In this document: positions 42,521-52,212 of the stretch, in pieces
Numbering within the stretch: the first letter of the stretch is position 1
How the letters are laid out: every line of letters starts with the position of its first letter
From: Roseomonas sp.
GTDB lineage: Bacteria; Pseudomonadota; Alphaproteobacteria; Acetobacterales; Acetobacteraceae
Reading direction: 5' to 3'
Length of the DNA: 64,000 nucleotides
Assembly: GCA_020249775.1 (NCBI GenBank)
Contig: JADCFA010000021.1
Span: forward strand, 1 to 64,000
Notes under the pieces: generated by a model
The model's database searches: none
Told to the model about the DNA's origin: nothing
The model's input: only the letters and a program-made list of their open reading frames with translations
Translations under genes and position numbers: made by a program

Positions 42521-45500
42521 TCAATACTCATACTCAAACCCAATACCGACACGATCCCCGGCCAGGCTATTGCCGCCGCTTTCCGCTTCCAGCCTCAGCC
42601 TTGGCATCAGGTCAATCTGCACGCCAACGCGTGGCGGCCCGCCATCGGCGCTTTGCTTAAGCCCAAGGAATACGCCATCCGCCACATAGCGCCCGGTTTC
42701 AAGCGTCGCGCCCGGTGTTTCCCCCAAGCGCTGTTCGCCTTCCTTCTCCTGGCCGATGGAAAGCCGATCAAGGGCGAGGGTGCGGCGGATGCGTTCCATC
42801 AGCCCACCAGGTCCGGGCAAGGGTCGGCCTGTCGCACCTGATAGCGCCTCGGCCAATTGCAGCATCTGGAAGGGCGAAAGCTCGCCCCCGCGGCGGCCAA
42901 ATAGCAGCCGCGCCAGCACCTCATCCGCCGGCAATTCGGGGTTGGAGGTGAAGCTGATTTTCGGATCGCGCGCCGGGCCTTCCACCGCTACGTTCACATC
43001 CACATCGGATGCGCGGGATGTGGCCAGGACATCCAGATTGGGCATCAGCCCACCCGCATCAAAAGTGATATTCGCCCGGTTCAAGGTAAGCCGCCTGTCC
43101 AGAACCGCGAGCGTGCCACGGCGGAGCATGAAGCCACCTTCCAAATGCGGCGCATCAAGCTTTCCGCCAAGCTTGACCTCGCCGCCCAATTCCGCATCCA
43201 GCCCGCGCCCGCGCAGGAAAATCGCGCGCGGCGCGGCAATGGCAAGATCAAGCATAATGGGCGGCAGGCTGGTGGCTTCGGCCTGTCTTTGTGTGGGCGA
43301 TGTCAGTGGCGGCGTGCCTGGGGGGCGTTGGCCTACCTCTCGCACCCCGGGTAGGCTCTGAATGGCAGGTGGCAGCTTGTCCGGAATGCGCAATTCCGCC
43401 CGCTGCACCGTAAGCTTGCCGGCAAGGCGGCTTTCGCCCAAAGCCTCACCGGCCAGGCGCAATTCACCATCAAAGGTTGCGCTACCCAGATCGGCATTGA
43501 CTGGGCGCGCGGCATCCGCCTTCAGGCGCAGATCAAAAGGCAGGCGGGGCTTGCCCAGATCAAGCGCGCCGGTGCCGCTCACGCTGCCACTGCCCGCGGT
43601 GCGTGCGGCAAAGCGCGCAAGATTGAGGCGCCGGTCTTCCGCCATGATGGTGGCGGCAATTTCATTCAGCGTCACGCCATGCTGCAAATCGCGAAAGCTG
43701 CCATTGGCGATGCCTAGCTGTCCGCCCAGGCGCGGCGCGGCCAGGCTGCCTTCCAGCCGGATGTCGAGATTAGCCATGCCGCTGACGCGCTGCGCCCCGG
43801 CAGCGAGCAGTGGTTGCACCAGACTGCCGATATCAAGCCGCCCGGTGATACTGCCTGAAAGCGGCGCCTCGGCGCTTAGTGCCGCAATGCGCGCTGTGGC
43901 GGCCAGCCGAACCGTAGTGCCGCCATTGAGCGCGGCGCGCGCTTCCGCCCCCGCCGCAGTGCCGCTGGCCGAGGCCGTGAGGCGTAGAGGCGGCACGCCG
44001 CGCGCCGCCGGCATGGCGCTGGTGATGGCAGGGCTTTCTATCTTGATGTCAAAACGCGGCTCCTCTGGCGTGCCATTCACGCGCGCCTCCCCCGTCAGCA
44101 CGCCGGCCAGTTTTGCTTCGGGTGACAGCAACGCGGCGAAGGGCGCGATGGGGAGGGCGGCGAGTGATGCGTTTAGCGCGATCTCAGCCGCACTCCAGAA
44201 ACCTTCCAGCCTGAGCCTGCCACCGCGATTGTTGGTAATGGTGGTCTCAGCGAGGCTGATGCGCCCATCTGGCGCCATTTCAATCTTCGCCGGCGCGGTA
44301 AGCTGCACCTGATCGGCAGCAGAAGAAAATTTCAGTTTTTCCATGGTAAGAAGCCGCGCTTCGCCATTTCGGCTGAGCGCTGCTTCGCCGGTAAGCTCTG
44401 CTTCGCCATGCCGCGCGGCGAAATTTCCGCGCGCGTCATCCAGCCCGCCCGCCAATTCCAGTTGCGCGGCAAGTGCGCGCCCATCCAGCGTGATGTCGGG
44501 CGCGTTCAGCTTCACCTTCACCTGCTGCGCGCCATTTGCATCGCGCCCTTCGGCGTCCAGCGAGATGCTACCTGTCAATTTATGACCAACGAGGTCCGAA
44601 AAAGGCGCAAGGTCCGGAATGGCCAGCGATAGCGCGCCGGCAAAAAGCGGCTTTTGCACATCAAGCAAACCGCTGGCGGCAAGCCGCGCCGTGCCGAAAG
44701 CGGCGTCAAGCTGATTGATGCGGAGCGCTTGGCCTTCCGGCACGCCGGAAAGCGAGAGCGTCAGCACCAACCCGGCGTAATTCGCCTCAAGCCGCGCTTC
44801 CGCGCGCGGGCGTGAGCGGGGCGTTTCGAGCTTGAGATCAAGGCTTGGCGCAGCAAGCACCTCAGCGCCGCGCGTAATGGTCTCGCCGCGCGCTTGCAGG
44901 GTGATGGAAGGATCATCCCGCGCGCCCTGCACATGGCCCTCAGCGGTCAAGGCGCCGGCAAGTTCGGGCACAATCTGTGCGAGATCGGCCAAGCGCAAAC
45001 CAAAACGCAGATCAAGCCTTTCGCCGATATCGCCTGCAGCGGTCAGTTCATTGCCATCGCCCGTCAGCGTCAGGCGTTCAATCTGCGTCAGCGCGCGCGC
45101 TTGCAATTCAAGCCGAGGGGTCGCGCCCAGCGCTGCACCAAGCGCTGCGATGCTGCTGGAAAAACCCTCCATTTCGGCATCCACCGCGACCTGCGGCGCC
45201 AGCAGCTTGCCATCCAGCCGAAACCGCGCGGAGACCGCTTGCCAGCCGATTTCCTCCGGCACATAGGCAGCAAGCATGGCGCTTGCACCGAGCGCGATAC
45301 TGCCGGCAAGCGTCGCTTCCTCTTGCTCGGGATCAAGCCTGCCGGCAAAGGAGATGTCGCCAAGCGGCGCCTTGGCCGTTACGCTGCGCAGGTTGATTAT
45401 GCCCGCACCATCGCGCGTTGCATCCAGCGAGAATTCCAACCGGGCCAGCGCCTCGGCGAAGGGTGCGGGCAGCAAGGGCGCGGCGACAAAATGACCGGCA

Positions 45501-46306
45501 ACCCGGGCAAAACCTGCGCCGCGCGCATCGGCGCCGATGGTGCCGGAAAGTGCCGCTTCTGCTGTGCTGCCAAGGCGTGCCTCGGCGTTCAGCGCCGCAG
45601 CGCTGGCGGGGCCGTCCAGGCGGAGCTTCAAGGCTGCGGGTTCAGTGGGCGCGCCAAGCACGCCAGCGATGACCCCACCCGGCGGTTCCGCCACATCCAG
45701 CCGCGCAAAAAGCCGATCCGCGCCGGGCGCAAGGTCAAGCGCAAGCCGCGCCGTGCCGGGCGCATCAAGCCGCGTGATCGCCAAATCCCCCGAAAGGCGT
45801 GCGGCCACCAGCGCTGCCCTGCCTTCCACCGAAAGCCGAAAGCCCTGGCCGAAAAGGCCCTCAGCCACGGCGATTTCTGCAATCGCCAAACGGTCAATGC
45901 GAACGCCTAAAGGCAAATGCGGCAGCGATGGCAGCAGCGGGCCATCGCGCACTTCACCGCCTTCGAAAGCGGGCAGGCGCGACACGCTGATACGTTCTGC
46001 CGTTAACACCTGCACATGCGCTTCCCGCTGCCATAGCGCGTGCAGGTCAAAGCCGATGCGTGGCGCTGCAACGTCAAGCCAAACGCCGCCCTCATCCGCG
46101 AGTGTGATGCGCGCGGCGCGCACCTCGCGCGGCAGCGTCACCGCAAGCCCTTCAATCACCAGCCCCGGCACAAACCGCCCCGCCAGGGACGCTAATGCCG
46201 CCGCGCCGCTACCCCATTGCACCCAGGCCAGCGCCCCACCCAGCAGCACCACAACAATAAGCCGTATCGCCAAAACCGGGATCAGCAGGCGGCGCAAATG
46301 GCGCAT
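42521..46306 (-). CDS. tamB: Translocation and assembly module subunit TamB
   Basis: 1261 residues. A single N-terminal membrane anchor (about residues 8-28) is followed by a long repetitive beta-rich region of the AsmA/TamB lipid-transfer type, and the C-terminal DUF490 domain from about residue 900. The extreme C-terminus ends GIGFEYEY, aromatic as in TamB proteins that dock on TamA. Start at ATG 46306 lies one base after the tamA stop. TamB spans the periplasm between the inner membrane and TamA, and is now linked to phospholipid transport as well as autotransporter assembly. Confidence 0.92.
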   Translation of the reverse strand: MRHLRRLLIPVLAIRLIVVVLLGGALAWVQWGSGAAALASLAGRFVPGLVIEGLAVTLPREVRAARITLADEGGVWLDVAAPRIGFDLHALWQREAHVQVLTAERISVSRLPAFEGGEVRDGPLLPSLPHLPLGVRIDRLAIAEIAVAEGLFGQGFRLSVEGRAALVAARLSGDLAITRLDAPGTARLALDLAPGADRLFARLDVAEPPGGVIAGVLGAPTEPAALKLRLDGPASAAALNAEARLGSTAEAALSGTIGADARGAGFARVAGHFVAAPLLPAPFAEALARLEFSLDATRDGAGIINLRSVTAKAPLGDISFAGRLDPEQEEATLAGSIALGASAMLAAYVPEEIGWQAVSARFRLDGKLLAPQVAVDAEMEGFSSSIAALGAALGATPRLELQARALTQIERLTLTGDGNELTAAGDIGERLDLRFGLRLADLAQIVPELAGALTAEGHVQGARDDPSITLQARGETITRGAEVLAAPSLDLKLETPRSRPRAEARLEANYAGLVLTLSLSGVPEGQALRINQLDAAFGTARLAASGLLDVQKPLFAGALSLAIPDLAPFSDLVGHKLTGSISLDAEGRDANGAQQVKVKLNAPDITLDGRALAAQLELAGGLDDARGNFAARHGEAELTGEAALSRNGEARLLTMEKLKFSSAADQVQLTAPAKIEMAPDGRISLAETTITNNRGGRLRLEGFWSAAEIALNASLAALPIAPFAALLSPEAKLAGVLTGEARVNGTPEEPRFDIKIESPAITSAMPAARGVPPLRLTASASGTAAGAEARAALNGGTTVRLAATARIAALSAEAPLSGSITGRLDIGSLVQPLLAAGAQRVSGMANLDIRLEGSLAAPRLGGQLGIANGSFRDLQHGVTLNEIAATIMAEDRRLNLARFAARTAGSGSVSGTGALDLGKPRLPFDLRLKADAARPVNADLGSATFDGELRLAGEALGESRLAGKLTVQRAELRIPDKLPPAIQSLPGVREVGQRPPGTPPLTSPTQRQAEATSLPPIMLDLAIAAPRAIFLRGRGLDAELGGEVKLGGKLDAPHLEGGFMLRRGTLAVLDRRLTLNRANITFDAGGLMPNLDVLATSRASDVDVNVAVEGPARDPKISFTSNPELPADEVLARLLFGRRGGELSPFQMLQLAEALSGATGRPLPGPGGLMERIRRTLALDRLSIGQEKEGEQRLGETPGATLETGRYVADGVFLGLKQSADGGPPRVGVQIDLMPRLRLEAESGGNSLAGDRVGIGFEYEY

Positions 46307-46307
46307 G

Positions 46308-48191
46308 TCAAAAAGCCTGCCCAAAACCGATATAGATCGCAAAGGTTGGATCATCCTTTTGCCGATCCAGCGGCAGGCCAACATCAAAACGCAAAGGCCC
46401 GATCGCGGTCAGGTAGCGCAGCCCAAGCCCCGTGCCGGCGCGCAGTTTTTCGAAATCCGGCTTGGCTTCCTCACCCACGCTGCCCGCATCCACAAAGGCG
46501 GCAATCCCCAGGCTTCGCGTCAGCCTCTGCCGCCATTCAACGCTTGCTTCCACCAGGCTTGCGCCACCCAAAGGCCGATTGGCAGCATCCCGCGGCCCGA
46601 TGGATTGATAGGTATAGCCGCGCACGGAACCGCCGCCACCGGCGTAAAAGCGCTTATCCAAGGTAATCTCATCCCGATTGGCCCCCGGTGCGCTGCCAAG
46701 TGCCGCGCGCAGCGCCAAAACACTATCGCCATTACCCAGTATATCGAAATAACTTGTGCCAATCGCCAGGATGCGCGTGAAGCTATTCGCATCCATCGCC
46801 GAGTAATAGGGCGTCGCACTCAGGCTGAAGCGCTGACCCTGCCGCGGGTCAAGCGGGTTTGTTGTATTATCGTATCTGAAACTCCCCATCAGCCCGAAAA
46901 GCCGAAAGGCTTCCATATCGCCATCGCGCCCGATGCGCCCTTCCTCATAATTCGGCCCGCCCGCGACCGCCATGGTATCCGACAAGCGGTGTTCCAGCGT
47001 GAAGGATGCCAAGGCCGCGTCGCGATCATAGGCGCGCAGCCTTTCGCGCACGGCGCCAATTTGCGTCACGCTTTGCAGATCGCGCCCCATGAATTCCGGT
47101 GTGCGCAGCGTGGCAAAGGCGCGAAAGGTGGCGTTTTCGATCCCGGTTTCGCCAATGCGTGCGATCTCGCCTTCCAGCCGGAGCCGCTCAGCGCCGCCCA
47201 GCATATTGCGGTCTTCCCAATAGCCGCCAGCGGTCAGGCCGTAATTGGTCTCATAGCCAAGGCGCCCGCCCACCACATGGCGCGGGCGTTCCTGCACATC
47301 GAAATGCACAGGCAGGCGCCCGGCTTCATCCAGCGCGGGCGCTTCCTGGGCGCGGACAAAGCTGAAAACGCCAAGCCCCATCATGGCGCGGCGGGCGCGT
47401 TCCAGCCTTTCCGGCGAATAGGGCTGGCCTTCCAGCCGCCGGGCGGCAAGGCGCGTCAGTAGCGCGGGGTCGGTGCGGGTCGTCCCGGCCACGCTGGGCC
47501 GCGCGAAATCCGCCGGCGGACCAGGGGCTATCCGCCAGGTGATGTCCATGAGCTTGGTATCGTGATCCACCACCGCTTCGCGCGCGGCAAGGCTCGCCAA
47601 TGGATAGCCGGCGCGGCGGAGTGCCAGGCGCAGCGCTTCCTCCGCGGCCAGGATATCGGCGGGGCGGGCGGGGTCACCTTCCGCAAGGCGCAGCCCGCCC
47701 GCCGCCTGTTCCAGCAGGGCATCTTCCTCTGCGGGTTCAGCCTTGATCAGGATTTGCCCGATACGGTAGCGCGGACCCGGCGTCAGGATGACGGCGACCG
47801 GTAGAGGCCTGGCAGGATCGGCGGTGGGCGGGCTGGTTTCGGCCTGCGTTACATCCTGCCCGGCAATCTCGATCCGCGCCGCGCCGCCCCAAAAACCCTC
47901 GGCGCGCAGCGCCTCAGCCAGGCGCGGCAGATCGGCCCGCGCGCGGGCAAGCAGCCCATAGGCATCGGTGGGCGCGGTTTCCTCTAGCCTTATCAATTGC
48001 GAAACCGCCTCTATGGCAGAAACCAGGGCGGTATCGTCCCGCGGTGTGATCTCTACGCGATAGGCGATGGCGGGCGGTTCTTGCGCGAGGCCGTGATTGG
48101 CCAAGATCAGGCAGGTGCATAGCAGCCAGCAGAGCAACCACCCCTGGTTGGTGGCGGCCCTGGCCGGGGAAGGGTAGGAAGGACGAATCAT
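46308..48191 (-). CDS. tamA: Translocation and assembly module outer-membrane subunit TamA
   Basis: 627 residues of the Omp85 family. A signal peptide (LLCWLLCTCLILANHGLAQ) is followed by POTRA domains in the first half (about 95-330) and a 16-stranded barrel, with the VRGY motif of loop L6 in GGGGSVRGYTYQS and a terminal Phe that fits BamA recognition. The start at 48191 shares two bases with the start of the opposite-strand gene and has no clear ribosome-binding site; a TTG within the signal peptide near 48136, preceded by AGGGG, is an alternative. Confidence 0.92.
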   Translation of the reverse strand: MIRPSYPSPARAATNQGWLLCWLLCTCLILANHGLAQEPPAIAYRVEITPRDDTALVSAIEAVSQLIRLEETAPTDAYGLLARARADLPRLAEALRAEGFWGGAARIEIAGQDVTQAETSPPTADPARPLPVAVILTPGPRYRIGQILIKAEPAEEDALLEQAAGGLRLAEGDPARPADILAAEEALRLALRRAGYPLASLAAREAVVDHDTKLMDITWRIAPGPPADFARPSVAGTTRTDPALLTRLAARRLEGQPYSPERLERARRAMMGLGVFSFVRAQEAPALDEAGRLPVHFDVQERPRHVVGGRLGYETNYGLTAGGYWEDRNMLGGAERLRLEGEIARIGETGIENATFRAFATLRTPEFMGRDLQSVTQIGAVRERLRAYDRDAALASFTLEHRLSDTMAVAGGPNYEEGRIGRDGDMEAFRLFGLMGSFRYDNTTNPLDPRQGQRFSLSATPYYSAMDANSFTRILAIGTSYFDILGNGDSVLALRAALGSAPGANRDEITLDKRFYAGGGGSVRGYTYQSIGPRDAANRPLGGASLVEASVEWRQRLTRSLGIAAFVDAGSVGEEAKPDFEKLRAGTGLGLRYLTAIGPLRFDVGLPLDRQKDDPTFAIYIGFGQAF

Positions 48192-49347
48192 GACCGATGA
48201 ATTTCACGCTACCCTAACTTCTTGGCGCCGGCACCTGCACGCCAATCCGGGCCTGACCCTGAACGAAGGCCCAACCGCGGCCTTTGTCGTCGAAAAGCTG
48301 CGCGAGATGGGGGTCACCGAAATCGCGCAAAATATCGGTGGCCATGGTGTGGTGGCCACTATTCGCCGTGGCGGGGGCAATCGCTCTGTCGGGTTGCGCG
48401 GTGATATGGATGCGCTGCCCATTCAGGAGCAATCCGATGACCTGCCCTGGAAATCCACCGTGTCTGGCGTGATGCATGCCTGCGGGCATGATGGGCATAC
48501 CACGGCGCTTCTGGGCGCGGCGCGCCTTCTGCTGGAAGACAAAGGCTGGACCGGTGCGGTGCATCTGGTGTTTCAGCCGGCAGAGGAAGGCGGTGGCGGC
48601 GCGCGCGAGATGATCGCCGATGGGCTATTCACGCGCTTTCCGATGGATCGGATTTTCGGCTGGCATAATTGGCCGGGGCTCGCTGCCGGCACCATTGCCA
48701 TTCATGACCGCGCGGTGATGGCGGCAGGTGCGCGGATTGAATTGATTTTCGATGGCCATGCCGGCCATGCCGCGCTGCCGCACCTCACGCGCGACCCGCT
48801 GCTGGCAGCGGGCCATGCCATTGTCGCGGCGCAATCCATCGTGGCGCGCAATGTGGACCCGCTGATGGGCGGCGTGGTCAGCCTGACCGTGATTGAGGGC
48901 GGTGAGGCGCAGAATCAGGTGCCGCGCCGCGTTACCATTAAGGGCACTATTCGCTGGCTTTATGATGAAGCCGGAGACGCCATCAAGGAAGGCTTGCAGC
49001 GCATCACGGATGGCGTTGCCGCCACCTGCGGCGTGCATGGCCAATTGATTATCAGCCCTGGCCTGGGTGTCACGGCAAATTCCCCGGCGGAACGCGATCT
49101 GGCGGCTGCGGCGGCGGCGAGCGTTACCGAAACACGGCGCGATATGCGCCCGGCCATGACGGGTGAGGATTTCGCCTGGTTCCTCAAGGAAGTGCCAGGC
49201 GCCTTTGTCTGGATCGGCAATGGCCCTGCCGAGGAAGGGCGCGATCTGCACAATGCGCGCTATGATTTCAATGATGCGATCTTGCCGGTGGCTTCGCGTT
49301 ATTTGACGGAGGTGGCGAAGCGCGCCTTGGCCAGTGATCCGACCTGA
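48190..49347 (+). CDS. M20-family amidohydrolase (hippurate hydrolase-like)
   Basis: 385 residues. Metal ligands are in HACGHDGHT (near residues 96-104), the EEGGGGARE segment provides Glu, and WHNWPGLAAG and TGEDFAWF complete the site. M20D enzymes cleave N-acyl amino acids or similar amides. The start codon is supported by AGGAAGGA six bases upstream and overlaps the tamA start on the other strand by two bases. Substrate unknown. Confidence 0.88.
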   Translation: MTDEFHATLTSWRRHLHANPGLTLNEGPTAAFVVEKLREMGVTEIAQNIGGHGVVATIRRGGGNRSVGLRGDMDALPIQEQSDDLPWKSTVSGVMHACGHDGHTTALLGAARLLLEDKGWTGAVHLVFQPAEEGGGGAREMIADGLFTRFPMDRIFGWHNWPGLAAGTIAIHDRAVMAAGARIELIFDGHAGHAALPHLTRDPLLAAGHAIVAAQSIVARNVDPLMGGVVSLTVIEGGEAQNQVPRRVTIKGTIRWLYDEAGDAIKEGLQRITDGVAATCGVHGQLIISPGLGVTANSPAERDLAAAAAASVTETRRDMRPAMTGEDFAWFLKEVPGAFVWIGNGPAEEGRDLHNARYDFNDAILPVASRYLTEVAKRALASDPT

Positions 49348-49382
49348 CGGATCACCCGCCAAGGATTATCTGCGCGGCTGAT

Positions 49383-49784
49383 TCACCGCGCAAAGCCCGG
49401 CTGCTTTTCCACAAAGCGATTGGGTTTCAGAAAAATCGAGAGAAATAATGCACCTTCCGGGGCGCGCGCCACATGCGTATTGCCCGCTGGGCGCCAGACG
49501 AATTCGCCCGGGCCACAGCGCCCTTCATCATCTTCCAGATAGCCTTCCATGACATAGGTCTGTTCAATATCCGTATGTTCATGCAACGGCACCTCCGCGC
49601 CGGGGGCCATGCGGAACAGGATGGTGGACATGCCGCGTGCTTCATCCCGGCAGAGCAGCTTCATTTCAATCCCCGGAAACTCTGTGGCCTGCCAGGCCAT
49701 CTGCTCGGGCTTCAGGTAATGCGAGGCAAGCTTGGGATCGCCCAATTGGGCCTGGATGCGCTGCTTTGTCGCTTCATCAATCAT
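49383..49784 (-). CDS. Cupin-domain protein
   Basis: 133 residues. LHEHTDIEQTYVMEG contains the two His and Glu metal ligands of cupin motif 1, and PAGNTHVARAPEG motif 2 with its His. A 2,4'-dihydroxyacetophenone dioxygenase- or ChrR-like fold is likely. It is transcribed with the adjacent hydrolase (21-base gap). Function unknown. Confidence 0.85.
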   Translation of the reverse strand: MIDEATKQRIQAQLGDPKLASHYLKPEQMAWQATEFPGIEMKLLCRDEARGMSTILFRMAPGAEVPLHEHTDIEQTYVMEGYLEDDEGRCGPGEFVWRPAGNTHVARAPEGALFLSIFLKPNRFVEKQPGFAR

Positions 49785-49805
49785 GGTGTTTCTCCCTTTT
49801 TTGTG

Positions 49806-50756
49806 TCAGGCAAACCGCGCCTTGAGCCATTCGCCGCCCTGCCGCGCCGCACAATCCGCTGCGGCGACATGGCCAAGGGCGCGGAGGAAGCCATGGATGG
49901 TGCCGGGGAAAACTTCCTCGGTCACCGCGACCCCTGCCGCGCGAAGTTTTGTGGTGAAAAGCCTGTTCTCATCGGCCAAAACGTCAAGCTCCGCGATATG
50001 CACCAGCACAGGCGGCAGGCCGCGCAGATCGGCGCGTAGCGGGGAAGCGAAGGGCGAAACCCGATCCGCCTCCTTCGGCGCATAGCAGCGCCAATAGAAA
50101 TCCATTTTCTCTCGCGTCAGGAAATGCCCGGTTGCGAAAGCTTCATAGCTTGGCGTCGCCATGGCGCAATCCATCACGCCATAATTGATCAAAAGGCCAC
50201 GCAGCTTCAGCGCGGGATCGGTTTCGCGCAACAATAGCGCCGTGCCGGCAGCAAGATTGCCACCGGCCGAATCACCACCCAGCACAATCCGGCTGGCATC
50301 CAAGCCCCATTCCGCGCCGCGCTTGGCAACCCAACGCGTGACGGCGGCGCATTCCTCAAGCGCTTGTGGGAAAATCGCTTCAGGGCTCAGCGCGTAATCT
50401 ACGCCAATCACGGCGCAACCGGATACGGCAGCATATTCGCGCATCAGCCGATCATGCGTATCCACACTGCCCCAAACCCAGCCCCCGCCATGGAGATAAA
50501 CCAGCACCGGATGCCCCATGCCGGTGGTTGGGCGATGGAAGCGGCAGAGAATCCGCCGCCCGCGCAGCGCCAACCAGCGATCCTCGCTTTCTGCCATCAC
50601 TGCGCCACCCTTGGCGAGTGGCAGGCTGAGGCCATCATTCAATTCCCGCGAATAATCCAGCGGCAATTCCAGCTTCACCGGGGGCTGCGCCGCGGCGCGC
50701 GCCTCCATCATTTCGGTGAAGCGCAGCATTTCTGTGTCCCAATTCTCGCGCGCCAT
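49806..50756 (-). CDS. Alpha/beta hydrolase of the hormone-sensitive lipase type
   Basis: 316 residues. HGGGWVWG is the oxyanion hole motif, GGDSAGGNLA contains the catalytic Ser, and the C-terminal GTIHGFL carries the His, the pattern of family IV (HSL-like) esterases. It likely hydrolyses short-chain esters in the cytoplasm. A cupin gene follows on the same strand. Confidence 0.88.
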   Translation of the reverse strand: MARENWDTEMLRFTEMMEARAAAQPPVKLELPLDYSRELNDGLSLPLAKGGAVMAESEDRWLALRGRRILCRFHRPTTGMGHPVLVYLHGGGWVWGSVDTHDRLMREYAAVSGCAVIGVDYALSPEAIFPQALEECAAVTRWVAKRGAEWGLDASRIVLGGDSAGGNLAAGTALLLRETDPALKLRGLLINYGVMDCAMATPSYEAFATGHFLTREKMDFYWRCYAPKEADRVSPFASPLRADLRGLPPVLVHIAELDVLADENRLFTTKLRAAGVAVTEEVFPGTIHGFLRALGHVAAADCAARQGGEWLKARFA

Positions 50757-50982
50757 AGCGTTTCCTCATTCTCAGCCGGGAAGGTTCCGGCAGCTGCATA
50801 CTGGAGACGTTGTGGCGTGGAAGAGCAAGCCCCGATTTATCGCGCGTCCCCTTCATATCCGTTCACCGGATACGCACTGAAACCGTGTTTGATCATATGC
50901 CACGAAACTCCGAGCGATTCCACTCGGCTTGGAAATGATTCAAGCCACGCTTACAGCGAAAATGCGCGGTCAGGCCCCGGCC
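50757..50982. other. Intergenic region upstream of the esterase gene
   Basis: About 225 bases between the esterase and the next minus-strand cupin. It probably contains the esterase promoter. No small gene or strong hairpin was noticed. Confidence 0.35.
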
Positions 50983-51321
50983 CTATCCCTCCCCACCTTT
51001 TGCGCCATAAAAAATCACCCAGGTGGCGAAATCGGGCGAAGTATCCTCAAACCGATGCGCCTCCCCCGCGCGCACGAAAAGCGCATCATGCGGGCCAAAG
51101 GCCACACGCTCCGCGCCTCGGCGAAACCAGCCAGTGCCGGAGGCGATGATGTAAAGCTCATCCTGGTCATGCGGTTTTTGCGTATCCTCACCCTTGGGGG
51201 CGAACCAGCGGAGCTGCATGGTGCCGTGTTCCAGCAACAGCGCGGAAAGCCGGCCGGGGGCATTCGGCGTCGCCGCGGCCTCAGCCGCCGTGATCAGGGT
51301 GCGGGGCAGAGTTTCAGACAT
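50983..51321 (-). CDS. Small cupin protein
   Basis: 112-residue single cupin. KPHDQDELYIIASGTGWF and RAGEAHRFED carry the expected His/Glu and His ligands. It overlaps the end of the VOC gene by eight bases, so the pair is co-transcribed. Metal-dependent isomerase or sensor function is possible; none can be assigned. Confidence 0.83.
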   Translation of the reverse strand: MSETLPRTLITAAEAAATPNAPGRLSALLLEHGTMQLRWFAPKGEDTQKPHDQDELYIIASGTGWFRRGAERVAFGPHDALFVRAGEAHRFEDTSPDFATWVIFYGAKGGEG

Positions 51322-52114
51322 GCTGGTTCACCTCAATCATATTCGCGGCTGTGTCGAGCACATAAATCTGATGCATCCCCGCCATGGCATAAACCCCGGC
51401 ATCCGAAACCAGCACACCCGCCGCTTCCAGCCGCGCCTTCACCGCCTGCACATCCGGCACGCAAAAGGCCGGGTGCCCGCCAATGGAAGGGTTATGCGCG
51501 AAGCGATTGCGATACGCGAAGCCCGCATCCGGGCGAATGATATGCAGCCCGCTATTGTCATCCGCATTGGTCAGCACGGCCAATTCAGCCGGGTCTATGC
51601 TGAAATCCCCGCGCTTGGCCGCTGAACGCCAGCGCCCTTCCTTGAGCCCGATGAAGCCAGTGTAAAACGCCACCGCTTCCCGCACTTTTTCGGCTTGCAA
51701 ATTGACGTGGTGAATATGCCAGGGCGGGGGCGCTGGCGCAGCGCCGTCCGCTTGCAGCAACAGCAAAAGATTGAGGGCCGGGTCCAGCGTATAGATCGCC
51801 GGCTGGGCAAATTCCCCCGGCAGGGCGCGCGCATAGGCAAGCCCGGCCTGATCCAACCGCGCAATCACCGCATCCAGGGAAGCCACTTCCAACGCCACAT
51901 AACGCGTCCCAACCGGGCCAAGCAGCGCCGCACCAGATCGCGCCAGTGCCGCATCAGGGCGGTGCAAGCGCAAACCGCGCCCGTCCTGCCCGATGAAGCG
52001 GGTGCGCGCATCCGGCGCCTCTGCCACGCCAAGCCCGATCAGCGTGCCGAAGAAATGCGCCGCCCGATCCAGATCATGCGCTTGCAGGGAAACATGATGG
52101 ATGGACCAGATCAT
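51314..52114 (-). CDS. VOC-superfamily protein with two glyoxalase-like domains
   Basis: 266 residues formed of two vicinal oxygen chelate domains: HHVSLQAHDLDRAAHFF at the start and HIHHVNLQAEKVREAVAFY from about residue 132. The second keeps the His of the metal site. Two-domain VOC proteins are often extradiol dioxygenases or glyoxalases. No aromatic degradation genes are adjacent. Confidence 0.83.
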   Translation of the reverse strand: MIWSIHHVSLQAHDLDRAAHFFGTLIGLGVAEAPDARTRFIGQDGRGLRLHRPDAALARSGAALLGPVGTRYVALEVASLDAVIARLDQAGLAYARALPGEFAQPAIYTLDPALNLLLLLQADGAAPAPPPWHIHHVNLQAEKVREAVAFYTGFIGLKEGRWRSAAKRGDFSIDPAELAVLTNADDNSGLHIIRPDAGFAYRNRFAHNPSIGGHPAFCVPDVQAVKARLEAAGVLVSDAGVYAMAGMHQIYVLDTAANMIEVNQHV

Positions 52115-52212
52115 GGCACGTTCATAACTTCCTCAAATCAAAGCTCAGCTACGCGGAGATCATACCCCCATGACCACCCGTTGTGCTATGGTAATTCTCT
52201 CGTTCAGAGGAA

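Noticed and set aside
44894-47462. Long plus-strand open frames opposite tamB and tamA
   Set aside because: Antisense to clearly conserved proteins and without recognisable domains.
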